DNA of 49,178 nucleotides. Source: Lachnospiraceae bacterium (GTDB taxonomy: Bacteria > Bacillota > Clostridia > Lachnospirales > Lachnospiraceae). The stretch covers positions 1-49,178 of the forward strand of contig BLLW01000024.1 of assembly GCA_011959285.1 (NCBI GenBank). Reading direction: 5' to 3'. Position numbers and translations under genes: made by a program. The notes beneath the pieces are model-generated. The model saw only the letters and a program-made list of their open reading frames with translations. It was not told where the DNA came from and made no database searches. Position 1 is the first letter of the stretch, and every line of letters starts with the position of its first letter. Positions 19,082 to 26,890 of the stretch are shown here, piece after piece.

Positions 19082-19217
19082 TTTTGCACTCCTTACCCTT
19101 TGTATCAATTAAATTGTAAGTTAGTGGTCATAATTTGTCAATCATTTTTTCATTCTTTTTATATACAATTACTTCCAACGCATCTATTGCACTGGTTTCT
19201 AATAGATTTAGACGGCT

Positions 19218-19898
19218 TTATTCCGCTTCCGGATACTCATTGCAGAGCAAGCGGTAAGGCGGTTCATCTTCCTCGATCTTCGGAAAACGACCTACCGGAT
19301 CGTGAAAGCGGTTGTCGGCAGTATCATCGTTGCACATAGAAACTTCGCCGATGAGAATGTCTCCCGAGCCCGGAACTACTGCAAAGCTGTGATACTGATG
19401 AGGCCACAGGGTAATGCTCTCGCCCGGTCTTAACGCTACCTGCGTACCGGCTGGCACGTAGTAAGAACGTCCGTCTGAATTTACAAGCACATCCGTGTTC
19501 GCATATCCGCCCTCTCCGTCATCATTGTAAACCTTAAGAAGCAGCGTGCCGCCTCCGCGGTTAATGATGTCCTCACTCTTTACCCAATGAAAATGGGACG
19601 GGAAGGTCTGTCCATCCTTTAAGTAAATCAACTTCTCTGCATAAACCTTTTTGTATTTCGGATTCTTCTGATTTCCGTTGCGGATAGTAATCAGCGCAAA
19701 TCCCACTTTGTCAAAATCTTCCAGACCGCAGTCTGTGATATCCCACCCCAGCATGTTGTCGCGGATTTCATCATACTCATGGTCTTTTGTCTTCCACTCT
19801 TCGGGGGACCATTTGCAAAATGGCGGCAGTTCAATCTTATGCTCTTTCAGCATGGCTTCCATTTCCCGGATGCTCTGGTTAATTTTTGAGCGCTTCAT
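19218..19898 (-). CDS. D-lyxose/D-mannose isomerase-like cupin sugar isomerase
   Basis: A 226-residue cupin isomerase like the E. coli D-lyxose isomerase. The metal site is HFHWVKSEDIINRGGG (His-x-His and Glu) with the fourth ligand in LWPHQYHSF. The C-terminal FPKIEEDEPPYRLLCNEYP is typical. The reaction would interconvert D-lyxose and D-xylulose or D-mannose and D-fructose. It begins 14 bases after the DUF4432 gene and is transcribed with it from the promoter at 21011-21039; together they would process the sugar brought in by the RbsABC-type importer. Confidence 0.87.
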   Translation of the reverse strand: MKRSKINQSIREMEAMLKEHKIELPPFCKWSPEEWKTKDHEYDEIRDNMLGWDITDCGLEDFDKVGFALITIRNGNQKNPKYKKVYAEKLIYLKDGQTFPSHFHWVKSEDIINRGGGTLLLKVYNDDGEGGYANTDVLVNSDGRSYYVPAGTQVALRPGESITLWPHQYHSFAVVPGSGDILIGEVSMCNDDTADNRFHDPVGRFPKIEEDEPPYRLLCNEYPEAE

Positions 19899-19912
19899 GG
19901 TACTTTTCCTCC

Positions 19913-20929
19913 TTATAGTTTATCCATAAAATTCATTTTTACTGTATAGCTCTTGCTCTCTCCCGGCTTCAAAATCGGAGCTTGACAGCCTTCCTGACCT
20001 GGCTTTGGACCATCTAAGAATGCATTCATGGGTTCCATCCCCATGACATACTCACCCTTGCCGAGCATCTTCCACTGGCAGAAGAAAGGAAGGTCATTTC
20101 CATCATACTGGATATTCACGCCGATACCACGCTTTTCATTAAAAACGGTATACTGGCTCATTCCATTTTGGTCCTTTTGCATCTTGTGGAAATAGCAGCG
20201 CTCTGGATAGGGATATTGGGGCGCCTCTACCTGCCTGCAGGTGTCCGCATATTTTGCTGCATGTGCCTCGCGCGGCACCGTCTCTAAGCTGTCAAAAAGA
20301 AGTCTCGTACCCTCTTCCAAAAGCGGATATCCATAGTTTAAATGCAGCGCATAGACAAACTGTCTGTTCCCAAAACCATGGTTTGTAACCGTATCTGTTA
20401 TGACAATACTGTCATTTTCATACGTAAACTCATATCGCCGGTGCAGGGTCAGATTCTCTCCGAAAATACGCGCTTCCCGCATGGTTCCTTCCAACGTGAT
20501 TGTAGGATTTTTGCCCTTTACACCGCGCTCACACTTCACATGCTCTGCCGGCGCGTTGGAAATCCTGCCGTGAAGACCAAGCTCTTCTCCGTCTACATTC
20601 CCAGGATTGCCCAGATTCTGCAGACCGCAGGTCGTAAGCATCCCCACAAAGAAGCTGCGCATCCAGCGCGCCCCTTGGGCGTCATAATACTCTGGCGCGA
20701 CAATACCGCAGGGAGCGATATAATTCATGTTCTTTCCCTTGTAGCGGACCTGGTATAAATCCATGCAGCGGTCGGGGAGTACGGTTACAGATAAATTTCC
20801 GCCGTTGGCGACTTCTATCACTTGAACACCCTTCTGAAAACCGCCCTTTAAGACAGCCTCCCGCAAAGACATGAGCTGGTTGGGATCCCCAACGTATTCC
20901 AGCCTTTCCTTATAAGCTTTACTCATCAT
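19913..20929 (-). CDS. DUF4432 family aldose-1-epimerase-like protein
   Basis: A 338-residue protein of the galactose-mutarotase-like superfamily (DUF4432). Motifs are VTVLPDRCMDLYQVRYKGKN, GLHGRISNAPAEHV and the C-terminal MGMEPMNAFLDG. The family probably interconverts sugar anomers or acts on modified sugars. Start ATG at 20929 follows AAAAGGAGGTGAAA; a GTG two codons upstream lies within the RBS and is unlikely. First gene of the two-gene sugar-modifying operon. Confidence 0.85.
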   Translation of the reverse strand: MMSKAYKERLEYVGDPNQLMSLREAVLKGGFQKGVQVIEVANGGNLSVTVLPDRCMDLYQVRYKGKNMNYIAPCGIVAPEYYDAQGARWMRSFFVGMLTTCGLQNLGNPGNVDGEELGLHGRISNAPAEHVKCERGVKGKNPTITLEGTMREARIFGENLTLHRRYEFTYENDSIVITDTVTNHGFGNRQFVYALHLNYGYPLLEEGTRLLFDSLETVPREAHAAKYADTCRQVEAPQYPYPERCYFHKMQKDQNGMSQYTVFNEKRGIGVNIQYDGNDLPFFCQWKMLGKGEYVMGMEPMNAFLDGPKPGQEGCQAPILKPGESKSYTVKMNFMDKL

Positions 20930-21010
20930 TTTCACCTCCTTTTATTCTTATTTTTCGCCTCCTAAGAGACCTTTGTAATGCACTTTCTCTGGCTTCGAGA
21001 AATTGCCCAC

Positions 21011-21039
21011 ATAGTATCATTTCGGTGCTTTGTTGTCAA
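21011..21039 (-). promoter_or_regulatory. Promoter of the epimerase-isomerase operon
   Basis: On the minus strand TTGACA (21034-21039), a 17-base spacer and TACTAT (21011-21016). It lies about 80 bases before the DUF4432 start codon. Confidence 0.75.
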
Positions 21040-21043
21040 GAAG

Positions 21044-21084
21044 TTAAAAAATGTAAAAAGGTGTGGGAATTATTCCCCCACACC
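21044..21084 (-). terminator. Terminator overlapping the PIN gene stop
   Basis: GGTGTGGG (21060-21067) pairs with CCCACACC (21077-21084). On the minus strand the hairpin is followed by TTTTTACATTTTTT. The stem includes the last codons and the TAA of the PIN toxin gene. Confidence 0.8.
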
Positions 21085-21345
21085 CTCACTTTCTAAAAAC
21101 TGTGCGACATTCATACATCTGGGATGCTCCATTTCAAGACTCAAAAAGTCTTTGTCTCCAGTAAGTATGATATCCACATTAGATATCATGGCAGCGTTTA
21201 AGATTGGCTGATCCTTTGCATCACGTATCAGTTTTTCTGCATGGTTTACTGCTGGAATCAGTTCATAAGACATTTCCGCCAAAAGGACTTCTGCATCTGG
21301 CAGGACATTAGAAAAAAGAATGTTTGTATCGATTAATACCCACAT
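21070..21345 (-). pseudogene. PIN-domain toxin with internal in-frame deletion
   Basis: PIN toxins are Mg-dependent RNases. The 91-codon frame has the first acidic residue (MWVLIDTNILFS) and the last ones (DAKDQPILNAAM, LTGDKDFLSL), but passes from residue 13 directly to LPDAEVLLAEM. Members of this family are usually about 130-140 residues, with a helix carrying an essential Glu in between. About 40 residues therefore seem to be missing near nucleotide 21303, and the product is probably inactive although the frame is open. It begins 2 bases after the AbrB-type antitoxin gene. Confidence 0.72.
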
Positions 21346-21347
21346 TT

Positions 21348-21605
21348 TTACCTTCCTTTTCCGTAACGCACTTCGTCTACAAGCGCTTGAACATCATCTT
21401 CACTGGAAATCGCCATAGCTTCAGCTACTCCTGAAAAAGCAGACTGTGCTTTACGGATTGCCTGTGCAGAAGCATTACTCAATACAACCTTTCCATCTTG
21501 CTTTTGGTAAAACAGAATCTTGTCACCGGATTTCAGACCAAGCAGACGTCGAATTTCAACCGGAACAGTAATTTGTCCATTCGCAGAAATTTTTGCTAAG
21601 TTCAT
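21348..21605 (-). CDS. AbrB/MazE-type antitoxin
   Basis: An 85-residue protein with a SpoVT/AbrB swapped-hairpin DNA-binding domain (LAKISANGQITVPVEIRRLL and GLKSGDKILFYQ) and a C-terminal tail for toxin binding. Start ATG 21605 follows AAAGGGTGATTTTT; a start three codons upstream lacks an RBS. It would bind and neutralise the PIN toxin encoded next and repress their common promoter. Its partner is shortened, so it may be a leftover antitoxin. Confidence 0.85.
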   Translation of the reverse strand: MNLAKISANGQITVPVEIRRLLGLKSGDKILFYQKQDGKVVLSNASAQAIRKAQSAFSGVAEAMAISSEDDVQALVDEVRYGKGR

Positions 21606-21649
21606 AAAAATCACCCTTTCTATTCTTGAAATCTAAAGAGAAAGTGATG

Positions 21650-21684
21650 TTACTTTTATTATACCCCGCCAAAATCAAAAGTAA
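21650..21684 (-). promoter_or_regulatory. Antitoxin promoter flanked by an inverted repeat
   Basis: TATAAT is read on the minus strand at 21658-21663, with TTTACT as a weak -35 box. TTACTTTT (21650-21657) and AAAAGTAA (21677-21684) are perfect inverted repeats on either side of it, a reasonable operator for AbrB-type autoregulation. Confidence 0.55.
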
Positions 21685-21962
21685 AGCTGGCTATGTAGAA
21701 AAATATGAGGAAACTGTATTTTTAAGAAGAAAAGAGAATGTTCATTTTTTACTTTTATTTTACTAGATACCTCTTAAATTTGGTACATCATAAATTACGT
21801 AAAATGTTTGGCTGCCCCGACTGCTAGGTGACTTATTTTTTGTAAATAAGTATATAAGTATCAAATGATAATATTTCTAATCGTCTTCAGAGTCAAATTC
21901 TTTGACAGTCTTTTTATCTGCCCTTACAGTTCAACCATAAGCAACGCAGGATAGAACAGCAT
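21685..21962. other. AT-rich gap between antitoxin promoter and methyltransferase remnant
   Basis: No open frame with a ribosome site was found here. It contains runs such as TATTTTTTGTAAATAAGTATATAAGTA (about 21833-21859, quoted by position only as a feature of base composition) and no convincing hairpin terminator. Confidence 0.
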
Positions 21963-22641
21963 TTACTTAATTGCAAAAAAACTGCCTGAACATAAGAAAA
22001 CCATAAAGGCTCCGCCCACCTGAAACCGCTCTTTTTCAGCAAGTCAAAGTGCTCCGTTATGGTGATGGGTAGTATTTCTGTTCCACGCCTTTCTATATGG
22101 CTTTGAATTTCTTGCTGCTTTCTGCCTTTTGAAAGCATATAGTTTTGCCAGCGCCTAACCGCTATAAGGTCTGCATTATCATTCTCCAATCGTATGTTTT
22201 CAAAGGTAATGAATATTCCATTTTCTTTCAAGGCTTGAAAGCAGTTTTTGACCGCGGTTTCCCTTTCTGCCCGGGGTAAATAGTAGTGGCATTGTATAGC
22301 TGTGACGATATCGAACTGTTCTCTGTTATCGAGTTCTTGTGACGAAATATTCCGATATGTAATTCCATTATCGCCTAGCATGCCATGCCTCTTGCAATTT
22401 TGAGCATTTCTCCTGAAATATCACATAATGTAAAAGTTATTTCCATCCCGGAAAGTTCTGCCAATGCCTTGCGGGCTGTCTTGCCTGTACCGCAGCCCGT
22501 ATCCAGCCAGTTTATCTTTTTAAAATTCATAGCCCGTACCATATCCATTACCTGGCTGTGAAATTCCTCGTAATACGGCAGTGCACTGCTTATTTTACTG
22601 TCATATTCAAAGGAATTAAATGCAGACATATTATCTCTCAT
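21963..22641 (-). pseudogene. Class I SAM-dependent methyltransferase, two frameshifts
   Basis: The first frame (ATG 22641, RBS GGGAGG) has the SAM motif I, NWLDTGCGTGKTARKAL, then LCDISGEMLKIARG and a stop at 22375. The next frame continues DNGITYRNISSQELDNREQF with the motif FDIVTAIQCHYYL. At the junction GGCAT is repeated in tandem (GGCATGGCATGC); removing one copy restores the frame as RGMLGDNG. Near the 3' end a base is missing before a run of seven T; with one G restored the end reads QAGFFAIK and stops at 21963, where the present frame instead runs on to 21914. Substrate unknown. Confidence 0.78.
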
Positions 22642-22689
22642 TATCAATACCTCCCAATCTCTCTTGCAGCATACACAAGTCTTATTCCT

Positions 22690-22875
22690 TCATTCCCCTT
22701 GTATACCATATTGCAGAATCCATCTATGGATTTCCTTCACCACCGGCTCTAAATCTCTTCCCATCTATGTCAGCGAGTACTCCACCTTGGGCAGAACCTG
22801 ATGATACTCTTTGCGGTTGACCAGACCGTCCCTTTCCAATTCCTTCAATTGTGCAGCCAGCATCTTGTGCGTAAT
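22690..22875 (-). pseudogene. HxlR family regulator, C-terminal remnant
   Basis: Read on the minus strand from 22875: [19 protein letters not shown], then [17 protein letters not shown], a TAG, then MGRDLEPVVKEIHRWILQYG. This is the second half of an HxlR winged helix with an in-frame stop in the wing region. The first half of the DNA-binding domain is missing. Confidence 0.72.
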
Positions 22876-22883
22876 CGGCGCAA

Positions 22884-23189
22884 ATGAAAACCATCATAGA
22901 CCTAGCACATTTTGTCATGGAACAATCGCTTTATGGAAAATATGCAATAAGCGTGACTACCTATGAAAATTACGGCGGACGGGATTGCGCTAAGGTTTTG
23001 AATAAGCTGCTGACTTATTCTGGCGCAACGCTCTGCGGAACCATTGCTTTCCGAAAAAAAGTACCCTCAAATTTACTGGAAAAACCGCGGTTAACAAAGA
23101 AAATCCAAAAAACCGCAAACAGATTTCGTGATCAAATGTTGGGAGGAGGCGAAGCTATGGAATTTATAGGGATGAAAGGAAGCGTATAA
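22884..23189 (+). pseudogene. Flavodoxin-family oxidoreductase, C-terminal remnant
   Basis: The frame begins at [20 protein letters not shown], matching the middle of flavodoxin/NADPH-dependent FMN reductase proteins (usual form PMKxFIDRLAH), and continues through TTYENYGGRDCAKVLNKLL and GTIAFRKKVPSNLLEKP. The N-terminal flavin-phosphate loop is gone. It points away from the HxlR remnant, the usual arrangement of such pairs, with their shared promoter region deleted. Its TAA touches the ATG of the AraC gene. Confidence 0.65.
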
Positions 23190-23792
23190 ATGATTTACGC
23201 CGCACAAAATGCTAATATTTATACAACTCCGCATAAAGACATCTTGGCGCATCTCCAAAACTTAATTCCATACAGCTTCCTCTCTGCTGCTGGAGTCCTC
23301 GCCTTTGATATCCCCAGGACTTATTGTAATTTCCGGCAAATCTCTTTCGGGCACAGTTTCTCCCTCTCTTACATGTACTGTCTTTTCAGGGCAGGTAAGG
23401 AATTTAAGTTTCTCCCGGTTGCATTCCATATTCCCGAGGGCGTCACCGGCGAAATCTATCAGTGTATGGATTATATCCGCAGTCATACCAACGAACCGAT
23501 CAGCATCAATGACATCGCCCGGCAGATCCACCGGAGCAGTTCCTATACCATGAAGCATTTTAAAGAAGAATTGGGTATGCCCATCAGCGCCTATATTACA
23601 AAGTGCCGTCTGGAGGATGCCAAAAGACTGCTGGCATACAGCGATAAAAGCCTAGCAGAAATCAGTGCATACCTGTGTTTCTCAAGCCAGGCCTATTTTC
23701 AAAACGTATTCAAAAAGCAGTATGGAATCACTCCCTTACAATACCGCAAGCAAGGATACGCATCTAAGACTTCTTTAAAAAGAATCCTTTGA
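23190..23792 (+). CDS. AraC family transcriptional regulator
   Basis: A 200-residue protein. The C-terminal half is a full AraC/XylS DNA-binding domain with two helix-turn-helix motifs: INDIARQIHRSSSYTMKHFK and LAEISAYLCFSSQAYFQNVF, closed by KKQYGITPLQYRKQ. The N-terminal 90 residues (NLIPYSFLSAAGVLAFDIPRT) are shorter than the usual effector domain of this group, so the gene may also have lost a segment; I cannot place a junction. The start lies directly after the flavodoxin remnant stop (TAAATG), suggesting translational coupling to a gene that is now dead. Confidence 0.75.
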   Translation: MIYAAQNANIYTTPHKDILAHLQNLIPYSFLSAAGVLAFDIPRTYCNFRQISFGHSFSLSYMYCLFRAGKEFKFLPVAFHIPEGVTGEIYQCMDYIRSHTNEPISINDIARQIHRSSSYTMKHFKEELGMPISAYITKCRLEDAKRLLAYSDKSLAEISAYLCFSSQAYFQNVFKKQYGITPLQYRKQGYASKTSLKRIL

Positions 23793-23808
23793 CGAAAAGA
23801 GGGCACTG

Positions 23809-25101
23809 TCACTCCTCTCGCCGGACAGTATCCCCCCTTTTAAATTCTCTGGTGGCAGACAAAATAATTACGCTTTCTAAATCCACCATTCCTTCTTCAA
23901 CGGCTGCCCAGTTCTCATTTTTATCAATCACCTGCACATTTACTTCATCCACATAATATTCCTGCCCGAGAATCCCTTCTCTTTCTTTCACCACATAGAC
24001 ATAATTTCTGTCATTGTCTGTATGAAGGGCAGCGGCAGGCAGACAAAGCCTGTGCTTCTCGCCCGTATCAGATCTTGCGATGCTTCCCGCCAGCCCCGGG
24101 ATTCCCATGTTTTCAGGCAGCTCTACCAATACCTCATATTTCCCAGGAATACTCCTGCTCTCCGCGAGATAAGCAACCTTCTCTTCCAGTACCTTGCCTT
24201 TTCCCTCTAACTCCACCAAGATCTCATCTCCCAGGCCGATATACTTTTTCTGCTCTTCATCTAAAGTAACTTTCAGCTGACAGGGAAGGGTCTCGTCAGA
24301 TAAAAGCAGGACCGCAGTGTCCGGCACCCGCTCTCCCGGTCTTACAAGCACTTCCGTGACCACGCCGCTATAGGGCGCCGTCACCGCCCCCTGACTCTCC
24401 AGCACGCTCTGATATTCCTGCATCTTTTCGGAGAGGGATGCCCGCTCTAATTGCGTTCTTTCCAGTTCTGCCGTGACTTCCTCCGGAAGCAAAAGGTCCT
24501 CCACCGCCCTTTCCGCCTGTTTTACCGCCTCGTCCCGCCTAGCCTTGGCATCCGCCTCGCCGTATGCGGCGCTTTGCAGCGCATCCTTCAATGCCTCGTC
24601 GCCGCCCTCTTCCTCCAAGTCCTCCTGTGCCCTGACATAGCTTTCAAGGGCGCGCCCAACCTGGGTGTCCTCGATTCTGGCAGTGGTGTCATAATCTTCT
24701 CTCGCCCGGGCAAGTTCTAACTCCTTCTTTTGCCGGGCAATTTCCTGATTGTTCAAAATAGCGTTTATCTGAAGGGAAAGCTGAGCAATCTCGTCCTGTT
24801 TCTCGTCCATCAGCTCTTTTAGGTCTGCAAGATCGATCTGCATCAAAACATCCCCTTCCTCCACCCGTTCGCCTTCCTTGGCATAAATCGAATCGATTCT
24901 GACCCCCGGCAGATAGGTCACCGTCTTTTCCCCTCCTGCCACCACGATTCCTTCCGCTTCCACTTTGTGCTCTATGTATTTCGTCTCCGGCTGACAGGTG
25001 GCCACCATAGGAAGCCGATATGCGTAGACGCTTTTAGAGATCACTGTGCAAATAACCATAAATACCAAAAAGGCAGCAAATCCTGCCATTACTTTTTTCA
25101 T
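23809..25101 (-). CDS. HlyD/MacA-type membrane fusion adaptor
   Basis: A 430-residue protein with one N-terminal membrane segment (GFAAFLVFMVICTVISKSVY), a biotinyl-lipoyl half-motif (DSIYAKEGERVEEGDVLMQI), a long alpha-hairpin coiled coil (about residues 100-230, with many Glu, Lys and Ala), the second lipoyl half (GAVTAPYSGVVTEVLVRPGE) and a beta-barrel domain. Such adaptors link an ABC or RND exporter to the outside. Here the genes before it are sugar-type importer permeases and no MacB-like exporter follows. It starts 30 bases after the permease gene and must be part of the same operon. Confidence 0.88.
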   Translation of the reverse strand: MKKVMAGFAAFLVFMVICTVISKSVYAYRLPMVATCQPETKYIEHKVEAEGIVVAGGEKTVTYLPGVRIDSIYAKEGERVEEGDVLMQIDLADLKELMDEKQDEIAQLSLQINAILNNQEIARQKKELELARAREDYDTTARIEDTQVGRALESYVRAQEDLEEEGGDEALKDALQSAAYGEADAKARRDEAVKQAERAVEDLLLPEEVTAELERTQLERASLSEKMQEYQSVLESQGAVTAPYSGVVTEVLVRPGERVPDTAVLLLSDETLPCQLKVTLDEEQKKYIGLGDEILVELEGKGKVLEEKVAYLAESRSIPGKYEVLVELPENMGIPGLAGSIARSDTGEKHRLCLPAAALHTDNDRNYVYVVKEREGILGQEYYVDEVNVQVIDKNENWAAVEEGMVDLESVIILSATREFKRGDTVRREE

Positions 25102-25131
25102 CGCTCTGTCCTCTCCTCTATCGTTTTTCCG

Positions 25132-26013
25132 TTACTCCTTCAGCCCTGAATAGATGATTCCCTGTTCCAGATAATCCTGCCCCATCACGAATACGAACAC
25201 CGCCGGTATCAACATGATCACGCTGACGCAAAAGGCATATCCCGCCTGCCCTAAAGTAATCTCCGGCAGGTACAGGGAAAGCGGCCATAAGGCTTTTTCT
25301 TCCAAAAAAGCCATAGGCTGTTCCATCAAATTCCAGTATTCCAAAAAACCCAGCACCATGGCAGAGAGCAGACCGCTTTTTCCTAGGGGAAGCCCTAATT
25401 TAACAAAAATCGCAAGTTCGCCAGCGCCGTCGATCCGCGCCGCCTCCAAAATCTGGGGCGGGATACTCCGAAATCCCCCGTAGGATAAGAAAACCGGAAA
25501 GGTGGAAAAGACTGCCGGAAGAATAATCGCCTGATGGGTGTTTAACAAGTGCAGCTTATTTAATACCAGATAACTGGAAAGCATGGTCACCTGAAAGGGC
25601 AGAAGCATCAGCACCACATAAAGGGCGAACAATGCCCTGCTTCCCTTTACCGGATAAACGGCAAAGCCCCACGCCCCGGGGACTGCCACCAGGAGCTGTC
25701 CTGCCAGAATGCATCCTGCCAGTTTCATGGAATTCCAGAACAATACAAAAAACTGAGGCGTTTCAAACAAAAGCTTTTTATAATTTGCAAAGGATGGATA
25801 ATCCGGCATCATCTTCCAGCTGATAAACTCTGCTCTCTCCGCGAACATTGCTCTAAGATATCCTGAAAGTTCATAGGTATCCATCAGGGAACCCGACAGT
25901 AAAAGCAAAAGCGGCAGGATTACCAGCACCGTGGGAATCAGCAGCAGAAAAAGGGCAAAGCCTTTTTCCGCATTTTTTATTATTTTTTGTTCTTTTATTT
26001 TAAAGCCTGTCAT
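25132..26013 (-). CDS. Carbohydrate ABC permease, MalG-type
   Basis: A 293-residue permease with six membrane segments. The EAA loop (EAARIDGAGELAIFVKLGLPLG) is the contact site for the ATPase. MalG-type length and topology, with a signature QVTMLSSYLVLNKLHLLNTH. It begins one base after the MalF-type gene and would pair with it to form a heterodimeric channel. Confidence 0.92.
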   Translation of the reverse strand: MTGFKIKEQKIIKNAEKGFALFLLLIPTVLVILPLLLLLSGSLMDTYELSGYLRAMFAERAEFISWKMMPDYPSFANYKKLLFETPQFFVLFWNSMKLAGCILAGQLLVAVPGAWGFAVYPVKGSRALFALYVVLMLLPFQVTMLSSYLVLNKLHLLNTHQAIILPAVFSTFPVFLSYGGFRSIPPQILEAARIDGAGELAIFVKLGLPLGKSGLLSAMVLGFLEYWNLMEQPMAFLEEKALWPLSLYLPEITLGQAGYAFCVSVIMLIPAVFVFVMGQDYLEQGIIYSGLKE

Positions 26014-26014
26014 T

Positions 26015-26878
26015 TTATCCTTCTCCTTTATCCCACAGCCTTTGCAGCAGAAGGATCACCATCATCAGAAAGCCGCCTGTGCACACCGCCGCTGCCGCCA
26101 TTTTATCCAGTTCCAGATTCACGAACCAGTTGTTGAACAAATGCTGCAGAAGGTAAATACTCTTATCTGGATAAGCCCCCGCTGTAAGGTACGCCTCCCG
26201 ATAAATCTTAAAGGAGTTCAGAAAGGACAGCACAACTATCGTGTAAAGGCTTCCTTTCAGATTAGGCAGAATCACATACCAAAGCCGCTGCCATTTTCCC
26301 GCGCCGTCCACCCGTGCCGCCTCCAAAAGATGGACCGGGATGCTTAAAATGCCCGCCATCCACAAAATAACAGTATAGCCCATGTTTTTCCATACGTAGC
26401 TTCCTGTGAGCACCCAGAAAGCATCCCCCGATCCTAAATACTCTCTATGCACCTCTCCCCACAGTCCCGTCCACGCGCCCAGGCTGGTGAGAAACAGGTT
26501 CAAAAACCCCTGCTTGTAAAACGTCATTTTCCACACCAGCACAATGGTTGCCGTGGGCATGGCAAATGGGAATAGATAAAGAGATTTGATCCATCCTTTC
26601 TTTTTAAGACCACAGAGCAGCAACGCTGCTGCAAATCCTGACAGCACCAAGAGCGGTATGCCCACCAACGTAAATCGGAATGTGTTCTTCACTGCCAGCA
26701 AAAATGCCTGATTTTGAAAAACGGACTGGTAATTTTTAATTCCGTTAAAGTCTCCCGTCACTGCCTCTAAGAACGACCTGCGCACCACATCTCCAAAAGG
26801 CGCCAGCACAAAGAGCAGGATTCCCGCAAATCCGGGGAAGACAAAGAAGCAGAAAAATCTTGTTTTCTTTTTTGCCAT
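26015..26878 (-). CDS. Carbohydrate ABC permease, MalF-type
   Basis: A 287-residue permease with six membrane segments, EAA loop EAARVDGAGKWQRLWYVILP and the N-terminal FFCFFVFPGFAGILLFVLAPF. It follows the large binding-protein gene after 12 bases. No ATP-binding subunit lies in this operon, so the pair must use a shared MsmK-type ATPase encoded elsewhere or serve another role. Confidence 0.92.
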   Translation of the reverse strand: MAKKKTRFFCFFVFPGFAGILLFVLAPFGDVVRRSFLEAVTGDFNGIKNYQSVFQNQAFLLAVKNTFRFTLVGIPLLVLSGFAAALLLCGLKKKGWIKSLYLFPFAMPTATIVLVWKMTFYKQGFLNLFLTSLGAWTGLWGEVHREYLGSGDAFWVLTGSYVWKNMGYTVILWMAGILSIPVHLLEAARVDGAGKWQRLWYVILPNLKGSLYTIVVLSFLNSFKIYREAYLTAGAYPDKSIYLLQHLFNNWFVNLELDKMAAAAVCTGGFLMMVILLLQRLWDKGEG

Positions 26879-26890
26879 AAAACCGCCTCT

